From: Sutterella massiliensis
GTDB lineage: Bacteria > Pseudomonadota > Gammaproteobacteria > Burkholderiales > Burkholderiaceae_F
Reading direction: 5' to 3'
NCBI RefSeq assembly: GCF_016899755.1
Contig: NZ_JACJJC010000005.1
Coordinates: forward strand, 98,146-162,145
DNA length: 64,000 nucleotides
The position numbers and the translations under genes were made by a program. The notes under the pieces are model-generated. The model searched no databases and had not been told where the DNA came from. It was given only the letters and a program-made list of their open reading frames with translations. Shown piece by piece: positions 53,388-62,219 of the stretch. The number at the start of each line of letters is the position of its first letter. Within the stretch, counting starts at the first letter, position 1.

Positions 53388-53440
53388 CGGGACCGCAAAA
53401 ACGTGCCGATGAGGTACGTTCGAGCGGTCCCGATTTTTTT
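53388..53440 (+). terminator. Terminator after ppiD
   Basis: CGGGACCGC pairs with GCGGTCCCG (9 bp) with an inner ACGT/ACGT stem, followed by ATTTTTTT. Confidence 0.85.
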
Positions 53441-53492
53441 CTCTGCTCTACCGGCGGCCGCACTCATGCGCTTTGTGGTCGGTTGCGCGTAC

Positions 53493-53529
53493 AAAAAGAG
53501 CGCGAATGCCGCAAGGGGCATCCGCGCTC
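53493..53529 (-). terminator. Terminator after the FGGY kinase gene
   Basis: On the minus strand GAGCGCG pairs with CGCGCTC, with an inner ATGCC/GGCAT, followed by TTTTTG. It lies 40 bp after the kinase stop and faces the ppiD terminator. Confidence 0.85.
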
Positions 53530-53568
53530 GAAAAGTCTTTGTCAATCAGGCTTGGGGCTTGTCGGTTC

Positions 53569-55116
53569 TTAGCGCTCGCGCATTGCTACGAGCCGGTCGA
53601 ACGCTTCACGCAGATCGTGCTTGACGAGCGTCGTACGGCTTTCGTAAAGCGCGCGGTAGCGCTTCGAGAGCTCGGCATCGGGCGCGTAGCGGCCGTTCTC
53701 TTCAATAACGCGCGCGAGTGCCGCCTTCACGTCGTTGATGCTTCCCGTTGCCCAGGCGCCGAACACGCAGTTCGTGAGCACGGCGCCCCCTGCATTGCGG
53801 TATCGGATCACTTCGGCGTCGAGCATATTGGCCTTGATCTGATTCCAGAGCTCGTCGCGGCTGCCGCCTTCGGTGACGGTGATTCGGTTGAGCGGCACAC
53901 CGGCGCCGCGGTACTGGTCGGCGACCCCCATGTAGTCGTAGCCGATGCCTTCGAGCACTGCACGCCACATGACGTACTGGTCGTCGTCCATCGTCATGTT
54001 GAGGAAGCACCCGCTCGCGTTTTTCTCGTCGCCGGAGCCGCCGGTGAGGTACGGCAAAAAGAGCACGCCGTTGGAGCCCGCAGGTACTTTCGCCGCGCCT
54101 TCGCTCAGCTGCCCGTAGTAGGCGCTTTCGCCCGGCTTCAAGGCCACGTTGTCCTTGAACCAGCGCAGCGCGAGTCCGCCCGTACGGACCGTGCCCCAGT
54201 AGAAATAGGTATCCGGAAGCGTGCCCGAATTGAAGATGAGGCCCATGCCGGGTTTGGAGAGCTCGGGGATGATGCCGTTCGTCGATACGCAGAACATCGC
54301 GCAGGTACCCGCAACATCGACGCCTTGGCCGGCTTCGAAGACGCCCGAACCGAGCATCGACTGCATCGTGTCGCCGGCGCCCGCAAGTATCGGCGTGCCG
54401 GCGGCAAGGCCCGTCTTTTCGGCAAAAGCGTCGCAAAGGCCGCCCACAATATCCCAGGGCTTGAGAATGCGGGGCATGTATTTTTCGTCGATGCCGAGAA
54501 TGTCGAGCTGCGCTTTGGACCAGCGCTTTGCCTTGACGTCAAAGCCGAGCCCCCAGCCCGACATCGCGCCCCAGTCGATGAACGCGTCTTCGGCCTTGAG
54601 GCCTGCGAGATTCATGAGGATGTAGGGGGCGTTATGCACAAACTTCACCCCTTTTTCGACGAAAGCGGGCGAATTCTTGAGGAACCAGCGCGCAAACATA
54701 GCCGGGAACATGGGCGAAGCTTCAGGGTTGCCGGTTTCGCGGCCCCAGATGTCGAGCTTTTGGGCGTTGAGCGCTTCAACGTCCGGCATCGTGCGGCTGT
54801 CGAGGTAGTTGATGTACGGGGTGATCGGACGGGCATTTTCGTCGATACCGACGATGCCGCAGATGATGCCGTCGCCCATGATAGCGGCGACTTCTGCCGG
54901 GTCGCGTCCGAGCGAGCGCAGATCCTCGACGACAAGACGCATGCATTCGACGCAATTGTCGAGATAGTTGTCGACGTCCATCTGCACCCAGCCCGGCTGC
55001 GGATAATCGATTTGGGTCGGCAGCGCATGCGAGGCGACCAAAGAGAAGTTTTCGTCGTAGACGGCAACCTTCACGCTTTGCGTGCCGGCGTCAAAACCCA
55101 TGTAGAGCTTGCCCAT
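53569..55116 (-). CDS. FGGY-family carbohydrate kinase (xylulokinase-like)
   Basis: The 515-residue protein has the FGGY fold: an N-terminal phosphate motif (MGFDAGTQSVKVAVYD), a catalytic Asp in GAGDTMQSMLGSG, an adenosine motif near VDVAGTCAMFCVSTN, and a C-terminal FGGY-signature-like GVPLNRITVTEGGSRDELWNQI. It phosphorylates a sugar or polyol in the cytoplasm. The substrate is unclear, and no sugar transporter, isomerase or regulator is next to it. The ATG at 55116 gives the usual start directly before the first strand. Confidence 0.87.
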   Translation of the reverse strand: MGKLYMGFDAGTQSVKVAVYDENFSLVASHALPTQIDYPQPGWVQMDVDNYLDNCVECMRLVVEDLRSLGRDPAEVAAIMGDGIICGIVGIDENARPITPYINYLDSRTMPDVEALNAQKLDIWGRETGNPEASPMFPAMFARWFLKNSPAFVEKGVKFVHNAPYILMNLAGLKAEDAFIDWGAMSGWGLGFDVKAKRWSKAQLDILGIDEKYMPRILKPWDIVGGLCDAFAEKTGLAAGTPILAGAGDTMQSMLGSGVFEAGQGVDVAGTCAMFCVSTNGIIPELSKPGMGLIFNSGTLPDTYFYWGTVRTGGLALRWFKDNVALKPGESAYYGQLSEGAAKVPAGSNGVLFLPYLTGGSGDEKNASGCFLNMTMDDDQYVMWRAVLEGIGYDYMGVADQYRGAGVPLNRITVTEGGSRDELWNQIKANMLDAEVIRYRNAGGAVLTNCVFGAWATGSINDVKAALARVIEENGRYAPDAELSKRYRALYESRTTLVKHDLREAFDRLVAMRER

Positions 55117-55450
55117 TTTGTCCGTTACCTTTTTGTTCTGTAGTGGTCGGTGGTGAAGAAAAAAAATTTTACCCCTGCGGAGTATTTTCAAGAAACGGAA
55201 ATTTTTAGCCGACTTGCGGCGCACGCGCAGCACGCTGCGTCGTGTGCCCGAACAAAGTTCGAATGACGGCGTCGAGCGAAGCGGCTGATACAATGCCTCG
55301 CATTGATTTTTTTAGGGTTAGGCGTACCGGCAGTGCAGAGAGAAGACCGGACGCCCGCTCGCGCGTGCGCGCGTCTTTCGCCTTTGGGCAGAGCGTTCGT
55401 GCGGGCAGAACAATTCGCGCGCGGCGCGAATTCATGTGCGGTTTAAACAG
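55117..55450. other. Divergent promoter region between the FGGY kinase and parE
   Basis: About 330 bp with no gene seen. It contains an A-run/T-run stretch near 55158-55172 and a CGCTGCG-rich segment near 55220-55245, but no clear promoter pair. Confidence 0.5.
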
Positions 55451-57430
55451 ATGGCAGTGAAATCGAACAAGGCAGACAGTTACGGCGTCAATTCCATTCG
55501 GGTGCTCAAGGGTCTCGAGCCTGTCAAGCAGCGTCCGGGTATGTACACACTTACGGACAATCCGCTGCACATCATTCAGGAAGTGATCGACAACGCGAGC
55601 GACGAAGTGCTTGCGGGTTTCGGTACGCGCATCAGCGTCACGGTCGAGGAGGACGGCGCCATCACCGTCGAAGACAACGGCCGAGGGATCCCGACGGGAC
55701 TGCACCCCGAGGAACAGGTCCCCGTTGTCGAACTCGTCTTTACGCGCTTGCATGCGGGCGGCAAATTCGCCAAGTCCGACGGCTCGGGACCGTACTCTTT
55801 TGCGGGTGGGCTCCACGGTGTGGGCGTTTCGGTGACGAACGCGCTTTCGACGCACCTCGTCGTTACCGTTTGGCGCGACGGTGAAGAGTCGACGATCGGT
55901 TTTCGCGACGGCTTTGTCGCAGAGCCGCTTTCGGTTCGCAAAAGTCCGCGCCCAAAGTCGCAGACCGGCACGCGCGTTCGCGTGTATCCGGACCCGAAGT
56001 ATTTCGACAGCGCCGAAATTCCCGAAGCCTCTCTCGTGCGGCTCCTGCGCTCGAAGGCCGTGTTGCTGCCGGGATGCGAAGTCGACTATCGAAACGTCAA
56101 GCGCGGCGTTGAGGAGCACTGGAAGTACGAGGGCGGCCTCAAGGAATATCTGATGACGGAGCTTAAGGCCGATCCCCTCATCGAACCCTTCGAGGCTTCG
56201 GGCTATGCCGACGACGATTTTGAAGGTTACGCCAAGGGCGAGGGCGCGAGCTGGGTCGTCGCTTGGACGACCGAAGGGCCGCTCACGCGTGAGAGCTACG
56301 TGAACCTCATTCCGACGCCGCAGGGCGGCACGCACGAATCGGGTTTGAAGGATGGGCTCTTTCAGGCGATGCGTGCCTTCATGGATGCGCACGGCCTGCA
56401 GACCAAGGGCGTGAAAGTGCTCGCCGAAGACGTTTTCGGGCGCGCGAACTTCATCCTTTCGACCAAAGCGCTCGATCCGCAGTTCCAGGGACAGACGAAG
56501 GAAAAGCTTACGAGCCGCGACACGCTCAAGCTCGTCAGCAGCTTCGTGCGCGCGCAGTTCGAGTTCTGGCTCAACGACCACCTCGAAGAAGGTAAGAAGC
56601 TTGCCGAACACATCATCAGTGTGGCGCAGTCACGCCAGCGTCAGGCGGCCAAGTACGAGAAGAAGAAAACATCGAGCGTCGCGGTGCTGCCCGGCAAGCT
56701 CACCGACTGCGAAACCGACGACATTTCCCGCAACGAGCTCTTCATCGTCGAAGGCGACTCGGCGGGCGGCTCCGCGAAAATGGGGCGCGACAAGGAGTTT
56801 CAGGCGGTGCTGCCTTTGCGAGGCAAGATTCTGAACACTTGGGAAGTGGGCGCCGACGAGCTTTTCCGCTCGGATACGATTCACGACATTGCGCTTGCAA
56901 TCGGCGTGGATCCCCATCACAAAGAGGGTGATCCGGATCTCAAGGGGCTGCGCTACGGCAAGATCTGCATTCTTTCGGACGCGGACGTCGACGGCTCACA
57001 CATTCAGGTGCTGCTTTTGACGCTCTTTTTCAAGCACTTTCCGAAACTCATCGAGCTCGGCCACGTGTACGTCGCAATGCCGCCGCTCTTTCGCGTCGAT
57101 GTGCCGAAGAAGGGCCGCAAGGCCGAGCGCAAGCTCTACTGCCTTGACGATCGCGAGCTGCAGCGCACGCTCGATTCGCTGCGTAAGGAAGGCTTTGAAG
57201 ATCAGCAGCTCAAGATTTCGCGCTTCAAGGGCTTGGGTGAAATGAAGGCCGAGCAGCTTGCCGAAACGACGCTTAATCCCGATACCCGGCGTCTTCTGCC
57301 CGTCACTTTCGGCAGCGTCGCCGAAGCGGCCACGCAGTCGATCATGAATCTTCTGATGGCTGCCAACGAGTCGAACGGGCGGCGTCTTTGGATGGAAGCC
57401 TACGGCAATCGGGTTGAAGCGGACGTCTAA
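55451..57430 (+). CDS. parE: DNA topoisomerase IV subunit B
   Basis: ATPase subunit of the decatenating type II topoisomerase. The 659-residue protein has the GHKL ATPase motifs (EVIDNASDEVLAG, VEDNGRGIPTG, GGLHGVGVSVTNALS), a transducer domain, and the TOPRIM metal motifs in NELFIVEGDSAGGSAKMGRD and SDADVDGSHI. Its length fits ParE rather than the longer GyrB, which would have a C-terminal insert. The ATG at 55451 is preferred to a GTG five codons upstream. parC follows after 15 bp. Confidence 0.95.
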   Translation: MAVKSNKADSYGVNSIRVLKGLEPVKQRPGMYTLTDNPLHIIQEVIDNASDEVLAGFGTRISVTVEEDGAITVEDNGRGIPTGLHPEEQVPVVELVFTRLHAGGKFAKSDGSGPYSFAGGLHGVGVSVTNALSTHLVVTVWRDGEESTIGFRDGFVAEPLSVRKSPRPKSQTGTRVRVYPDPKYFDSAEIPEASLVRLLRSKAVLLPGCEVDYRNVKRGVEEHWKYEGGLKEYLMTELKADPLIEPFEASGYADDDFEGYAKGEGASWVVAWTTEGPLTRESYVNLIPTPQGGTHESGLKDGLFQAMRAFMDAHGLQTKGVKVLAEDVFGRANFILSTKALDPQFQGQTKEKLTSRDTLKLVSSFVRAQFEFWLNDHLEEGKKLAEHIISVAQSRQRQAAKYEKKKTSSVAVLPGKLTDCETDDISRNELFIVEGDSAGGSAKMGRDKEFQAVLPLRGKILNTWEVGADELFRSDTIHDIALAIGVDPHHKEGDPDLKGLRYGKICILSDADVDGSHIQVLLLTLFFKHFPKLIELGHVYVAMPPLFRVDVPKKGRKAERKLYCLDDRELQRTLDSLRKEGFEDQQLKISRFKGLGEMKAEQLAETTLNPDTRRLLPVTFGSVAEAATQSIMNLLMAANESNGRRLWMEAYGNRVEADV

Positions 57431-57445
57431 AGAAAAGAACAAAAA

Positions 57446-60181
57446 ATGGCAAAGATGAGCAGAACGAAAAAGAAGGCGGGACTCGCCGACGGGCCGAGCC
57501 TTTTCGACAACATGGACGCGGTCGAGGGTTTTGAGACGCTCGGCGAGACGGATCTCAAGGGCGGCATCGGCCTCGTGTACGAAGATGAGGCGGCCGTCGT
57601 GGTGCCCGAGGACTCGGAGGACGAACGTACGGACGCGAACGAGCGACCGACCTCCGCGCAGAGCGCGGCTGAAGCGGCCGATACCTCTCGGGACGACGCT
57701 GAAGATGCGCTCGATCCAGAGGACGAAGACTTGGGCGGCAATGGCGACGAGGGTGACGGCAGCGACTCGAGCGATCCGAAGAGCGACTCGGCCATGTCGC
57801 TTGCCATGACGGGCGACTCCGAAGAGGACGGCGCGCTCGTGCTTGCCCGCTACGCCTCGCAGGCCTATCTCGAGTACGCGATGTCGGTTGTCAAGAGCCG
57901 CGCATTGCCTGAAGTTTCCGACGGGCAGAAGCCCGTGCAGCGCCGCATTCTTGTCGATATGGACCGCATGGGCATTCGCTGGGACGCCAAGAACGTGAAG
58001 TCGGCGCGTGTCGTCGGCGACGTGCTCGGTAAGTACCACCCGCACGGCGACCAGTCCGTCTACGATGCGCTCGTTCGCATGGCGCAGGATTTCTCCATGC
58101 GCTACCCGCTCATTGCGGGCGAAGGCAACTTCGGTTCGCGCGACGGCGACTCGCAGGCGGCGATGCGTTATACGGAAACGCGTCTGATGCCGATTGCCAA
58201 GCTCCTTTTGGACGAGCTCGATCAGGGGGCTGTTGAATTCGTACCCAATTACGACGGCAATTTCATGGAACCCGTCGAGCTCCCCGCAAAGCTGCCCTTC
58301 GTTCTTTTGAACGGGGCTTCCGGGATCGCCGTCGGTATGGCTACGGAAATTCCCTCGCACAATTTGCGCGAAGTGGCCGCGGCAGCGGTGCTGCTTCTTG
58401 AAAAGCCCGAGGCGACGCTTGACGAGGTGATGCAGGTGCTTCCCGCACCCGACTTCCCCTGCGGCGCGCAGATTATCTCGTCGCGCCGGGAGATTCGCGA
58501 TATCTATGCGAGCGGCCGCGGCAAGCTGCGCGTTCGTGCGCGCTACCACTTCGAGGAACTCGCGCGCGGTCAGTGGCAGCTTGTCGTTGACGAACTGCCT
58601 CCTGCAGCCTCTTCAAAGATCATTCTCGACCGCATCGAAGCGATTACGAATCCGAAAGTCAAAAAGGACAAGAAGTCGCTTTCTGCCAAGCAGCAGCAGG
58701 CCAAGGCCGCGATGCTTGCGCTTCTTGACCGCGTGCGCGACGAGTCGGGCGGCGGTGTTCCCGTTCGCCTCGTTTTCGAGCCGAAGTCAAGCCGCACGAA
58801 CCGCGACGAATTCGTGAGCATGCTCCTCTCGCAGACGGAACTCGAGTCGAACGTGCCCGTCAACCTCGTCATGCTCGGCATCGACGGCAAGCCCTGCCAG
58901 AAGACGCTCCTCGAGATTCTCGGCGAGTGGCTCACATTCCGCATCGAAACGGTGCGCCGCCGCTCGAAGTCGCGTCTCGATAAGGTACTCGACCGCATTC
59001 ACGTGCTCGAAGGGCGCCAGCTAGTGCTGCTCAATATCGATCGCGTAATCGAAATCATCCGAACGAGCGACGAACCCAAGACCGCGCTCATCGCCGAATT
59101 CGGCCTCACGGACCGCCAGGCGGAGGATATTCTCGAAATTCGCCTGCGCCAACTCGCTCGACTCGCCGCGATCGCGATCGAAAAGGAATTGGCCGAGCTC
59201 GGCAAGGAGCGCGCGCAGCTCGAGCGCGTACTCGGCAATGAAGGTGCTTTGAAGCGTCTGGTCGCCAAAGAGATCAACGAAGCCGCGAAAGCCTTCGGCG
59301 ACGATCGCCGCACGCTCGTTGAAGAAGCGCAGACGGCTACGCACGAACAGACGGTGGCCGACGAACCCGTAACGGTCGTCATTTCGAAGAAGGGCTTCCT
59401 GCGTGCAAGAACGGGGCACGGCCACGACTGTACGCTCATGAATTTCAAGATGGGCGACGGCTTCGATCGCGCGATCGAGTGCCGCACCGTCGACAGCCTC
59501 ACCGTTATCGACAACGCCGGGCGTGTCTATAGCATTGCGGTGTCGAATCTTCCCGGGGCAAGAGGCGACGGGTTGCCGCTCTCGTCCTTTATCGAAATGG
59601 AAAAGGGCGCCGAACCCGTGGCTTATCTTGCCGGCCCGAGCAACACGGATGTCGTTTTTGCAACGACCGACGGCATGGGGCTCGTGGCTTCGTTCGGCGA
59701 CCTCGGTACGCGCCTGAAGGCCGGGCGCAGTTTCGTGAAGGTCTCCGAGGGTGAAACGCTCTCGCACGTACTCGTGGTCGGTCCGAATAAGACGAAGCTC
59801 GCCTGCCTTTCGAGCGGCGGACGTCTCCTTATTTTCGGCATTGATGAAATCCGCCGGCTCGCTTCGGGCGGCAAGGGCGTCACGCTCATGCAGCTCGATG
59901 CGGGTGAGAAGCTTCTTGACGCGGTCGTGATCGATGACCGCGGGGTGATCGTGAAGGGCACGGGCCGAGGCGGCAAGGCGCGCGAAGCGCTTGTGAGCCG
60001 CCGCAGCTTTGCCGAGCATACCTTTAAGCGCGCCCGAAAGGGACGCGTTCTTGACGTGTCCTGGAAGGCCGAGCGTCTTGAGGCGCTTCCCGATGTGCCG
60101 GAGGGCGACTCGGACGGCAGTGCGAAGAACGGCGGCCTCGTGATCGAAGTGGTTGACGAGAATACGCCGACGCTGCTCTAA
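57446..60181 (+). CDS. parC: DNA topoisomerase IV subunit A with a long acidic N-terminal extension
   Basis: DNA breakage-rejoining subunit. The 911-residue protein carries the catalytic tyrosine Y242 (AAMRYTETRL), GKYHPHGD and the GNFGSRDGD loop, followed by the coiled coil and a degenerate beta-pinwheel C-terminus. About 122 residues precede the part matching the E. coli N-terminus, rich in Asp, Glu, Ser and Ala, with the core starting near LVLARYASQAYLEYAMSVV (131). At the quinolone-resistance position equivalent to E. coli Ser80 it has Gln203, followed by Ser, and the Glu84 equivalent is Asp. Pairing with parE, and a C-terminus without a GyrA box, support ParC. Confidence 0.93.
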   Translation: MAKMSRTKKKAGLADGPSLFDNMDAVEGFETLGETDLKGGIGLVYEDEAAVVVPEDSEDERTDANERPTSAQSAAEAADTSRDDAEDALDPEDEDLGGNGDEGDGSDSSDPKSDSAMSLAMTGDSEEDGALVLARYASQAYLEYAMSVVKSRALPEVSDGQKPVQRRILVDMDRMGIRWDAKNVKSARVVGDVLGKYHPHGDQSVYDALVRMAQDFSMRYPLIAGEGNFGSRDGDSQAAMRYTETRLMPIAKLLLDELDQGAVEFVPNYDGNFMEPVELPAKLPFVLLNGASGIAVGMATEIPSHNLREVAAAAVLLLEKPEATLDEVMQVLPAPDFPCGAQIISSRREIRDIYASGRGKLRVRARYHFEELARGQWQLVVDELPPAASSKIILDRIEAITNPKVKKDKKSLSAKQQQAKAAMLALLDRVRDESGGGVPVRLVFEPKSSRTNRDEFVSMLLSQTELESNVPVNLVMLGIDGKPCQKTLLEILGEWLTFRIETVRRRSKSRLDKVLDRIHVLEGRQLVLLNIDRVIEIIRTSDEPKTALIAEFGLTDRQAEDILEIRLRQLARLAAIAIEKELAELGKERAQLERVLGNEGALKRLVAKEINEAAKAFGDDRRTLVEEAQTATHEQTVADEPVTVVISKKGFLRARTGHGHDCTLMNFKMGDGFDRAIECRTVDSLTVIDNAGRVYSIAVSNLPGARGDGLPLSSFIEMEKGAEPVAYLAGPSNTDVVFATTDGMGLVASFGDLGTRLKAGRSFVKVSEGETLSHVLVVGPNKTKLACLSSGGRLLIFGIDEIRRLASGGKGVTLMQLDAGEKLLDAVVIDDRGVIVKGTGRGGKAREALVSRRSFAEHTFKRARKGRVLDVSWKAERLEALPDVPEGDSDGSAKNGGLVIEVVDENTPTLL

Positions 60182-60190
60182 AGGGGAAGC

Positions 60191-60292
60191 GGCGCTGCGC
60201 CCTAGCCCGCAGCGCCGCCGTCTCTGCGCGACGACCGATTGACGAGGAGGCGGTGCGGCCTCTTGCGGCTTTCAAGCAAAGCCGCAAGAGGC
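60191..60292 (+). other. Two perfect hairpins between parC and the sensor kinase gene
   Basis: The first is GGCGCTGCG / CGCAGCGCC (9 bp, 60191-60216). The second is a perfect 15-bp stem with a CAAGC loop (60258-60292), ending 17 bases before the kinase start. Neither has a T-tract. The second would be close enough to the ribosome-binding region to influence translation. Confidence 0.7.
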
Positions 60293-60309
60293 GCCGCGCC
60301 GAAGCAACA

Positions 60310-62202
60310 ATGATGAAATTTTTCAAAAGCCTTTCGGCCCGGCTGCTCTTTTTGACGCTCATGTGGGTGAGCTTCATCGTCTGCTCGGTCGGCTACACGA
60401 TGTATCTGAACTGGCAGCTCGAGGCGAGCGCGGCGGGACGCTTTACGGCAGCCGAAATCCGCTACAACCTCTTCAGACTCTCCCTTTTCACGCTGCCCAA
60501 TTACAGCGACAAAGAGTTCGATACGGAATTGGCTGCCGTGGGCAAGAACTTCGATCGCCTCAAGACGGGCGATCCCTGGCTGCCGCTCAGGGTGCCGGAA
60601 ACGGCGGAAATTCAGGAGCAGCTCAACCGCTTGGTCTATCAGTGGGAGCGCGATCTGCGCCCGCTCTTTGAGCAGGCAAGAGAAAAGTCGCAGCCCGTTC
60701 GCCTCACGCGCCTCTCCGAATACGGCGAAGAAATCTCCACTTTCTCCAATCAGATCGAGCAGTATCGCAGCTCATACCTGTGGCAGCTGCGCTACCTGCA
60801 GATTCTTCTTATCGTCCTTGCGATCGGGAGTCTCTTCACCATCATCGCGCTCCTTCTCAGGTGGGTGATTCGCCCGCTAGACCGGCTCGGCGAAGGCATC
60901 AACCGACTCTCTGGGGGCGACCTCGCAGCGCGTGTCGTGGTGCCCCAGACTGAGGACGAGTTCTGCCGCATTACGACGGGATTCAATCGCATGGCCGATC
61001 GACTCGAGGACCTCTACAACAACCTTGAGCAAAAAGTGGCCGAAAAGACGGCGGTGGTCGAAGAAAAGAACCGCCACCTCGCGCAGCTGTACGAAATGAC
61101 CGCTTTCTTCTCGCGGCAGCGCACCTTTGATGAAGTGACGGAAGGCTTTGTCGAGCGCATCGTCGGCTATACCGATGCCGACGGCGCAGCAATCACGCTT
61201 TGCGACACGAAGCGCGAGCGCAGCACCGTCGTTGCTTCGTGCGGGCTGCCCGCCGAACTTCTGAAGCGCCTCACGACCGAAAATATCGAAGGGCGACTTT
61301 GCGAGCGCGTGCTCTCGAAGAACTATCCGCTCTGCGTGCATCTTGATCGGGAAGAGTCGGGACTCTCGAAGCTTTTGACGAGTTCGGGTTATGTGACCGC
61401 CTACTGCTTCCAGATCCGCAGTGCTATGGGCGACATCGGCATCTATACGCTCCTATTCCGCAAGGATCCGCAACTCTCGAGCCAGACGGTACAGCTGCTT
61501 GAGAGCATCTCCACGCATTTGGGGACGGCCATCGAAAACACGCGTCTGATCGAAAGGGATCGTCAGTTCGCAGTCATTCAGGAGCGTCAACTTCTCGCGC
61601 AGGGACTGCACGATTCGATCGCGCAGGCGCTCTCGTTTCTCAATCTCCAGGTGCAGCTTCTTGACGAAGGAATCAAGCAGAAGGACGACGAACTGCGCGA
61701 CGAATCGCTCTCGGCCATTCGAACGGGTGTGCAGGAATGCTACGAGGATGTTCGCGAACTCCTTCTCAACTTCCGCGAACGTCTGCACAAAGAGGGCTTC
61801 ATTGACGGCGTGAAAACCGTGATCGACCGCTTTGAGGGGCAGTCGCACGTTTCGGTGCGTCTGCAGACGAGTGGCCCCGGGGCCGAGCTCACTGAGCGGC
61901 AGAAACTTCAGGTGATTTTCATTATTCAGGAAGCGCTCTCGAATGTTCGCAAGCACGCACAGGCCGAACACGTTGAAGTGCGCGTTGAAAACGACGACGA
62001 CCTGACGGTGGAAATCATTGACGACGGCATCGGGATCGACGAGAGGGTGGTTGAAGCCCGACGCGGACAGCACGTGGGGCTCTCCATCATGGCCGAACGC
62101 GCGTCGCGTATCGGCGCGAACGTGAGCGTCGAGCGTGCGAGCCCGATCGGCGGCACACGCGTGAAGCTTGTGTTGCCCGCCTCCGCGCGTCGTCCCCATT
62201 GA
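60310..62202 (+). CDS. NarX/NarQ-type sensor histidine kinase (HisKA_3)
   Basis: A 630-residue inner-membrane kinase. A first membrane helix spans about 10-32. A periplasmic four-helix-type domain follows to about 160, then a second helix (162-184), a HAMP region (186-238), a GAF-like domain (about 265-410) and the HisKA_3 phospho-acceptor at H434 (LAQGLHDSIAQALSFLNLQ). The HATPase has EALSNVRKHA and DDGIGID. The layout is that of NarX. The nitrate-binding P-box of NarX is only weakly resembled (AAGRFTAAEIRYNLFRLSL), so the signal may differ. No response regulator gene is adjacent, which is unusual. ATG ATG at 60310 gives two possible starts, and no good ribosome site is seen. Confidence 0.85.
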   Translation: MMKFFKSLSARLLFLTLMWVSFIVCSVGYTMYLNWQLEASAAGRFTAAEIRYNLFRLSLFTLPNYSDKEFDTELAAVGKNFDRLKTGDPWLPLRVPETAEIQEQLNRLVYQWERDLRPLFEQAREKSQPVRLTRLSEYGEEISTFSNQIEQYRSSYLWQLRYLQILLIVLAIGSLFTIIALLLRWVIRPLDRLGEGINRLSGGDLAARVVVPQTEDEFCRITTGFNRMADRLEDLYNNLEQKVAEKTAVVEEKNRHLAQLYEMTAFFSRQRTFDEVTEGFVERIVGYTDADGAAITLCDTKRERSTVVASCGLPAELLKRLTTENIEGRLCERVLSKNYPLCVHLDREESGLSKLLTSSGYVTAYCFQIRSAMGDIGIYTLLFRKDPQLSSQTVQLLESISTHLGTAIENTRLIERDRQFAVIQERQLLAQGLHDSIAQALSFLNLQVQLLDEGIKQKDDELRDESLSAIRTGVQECYEDVRELLLNFRERLHKEGFIDGVKTVIDRFEGQSHVSVRLQTSGPGAELTERQKLQVIFIIQEALSNVRKHAQAEHVEVRVENDDDLTVEIIDDGIGIDERVVEARRGQHVGLSIMAERASRIGANVSVERASPIGGTRVKLVLPASARRPH

Positions 62203-62219
62203 TACAGAAAGAGGCCCCT

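Noticed and set aside
57446..60181. gyrA instead of parC
   Set aside because: It sits directly after parE, and the C-terminal domain is degenerate without an obvious GyrA box.
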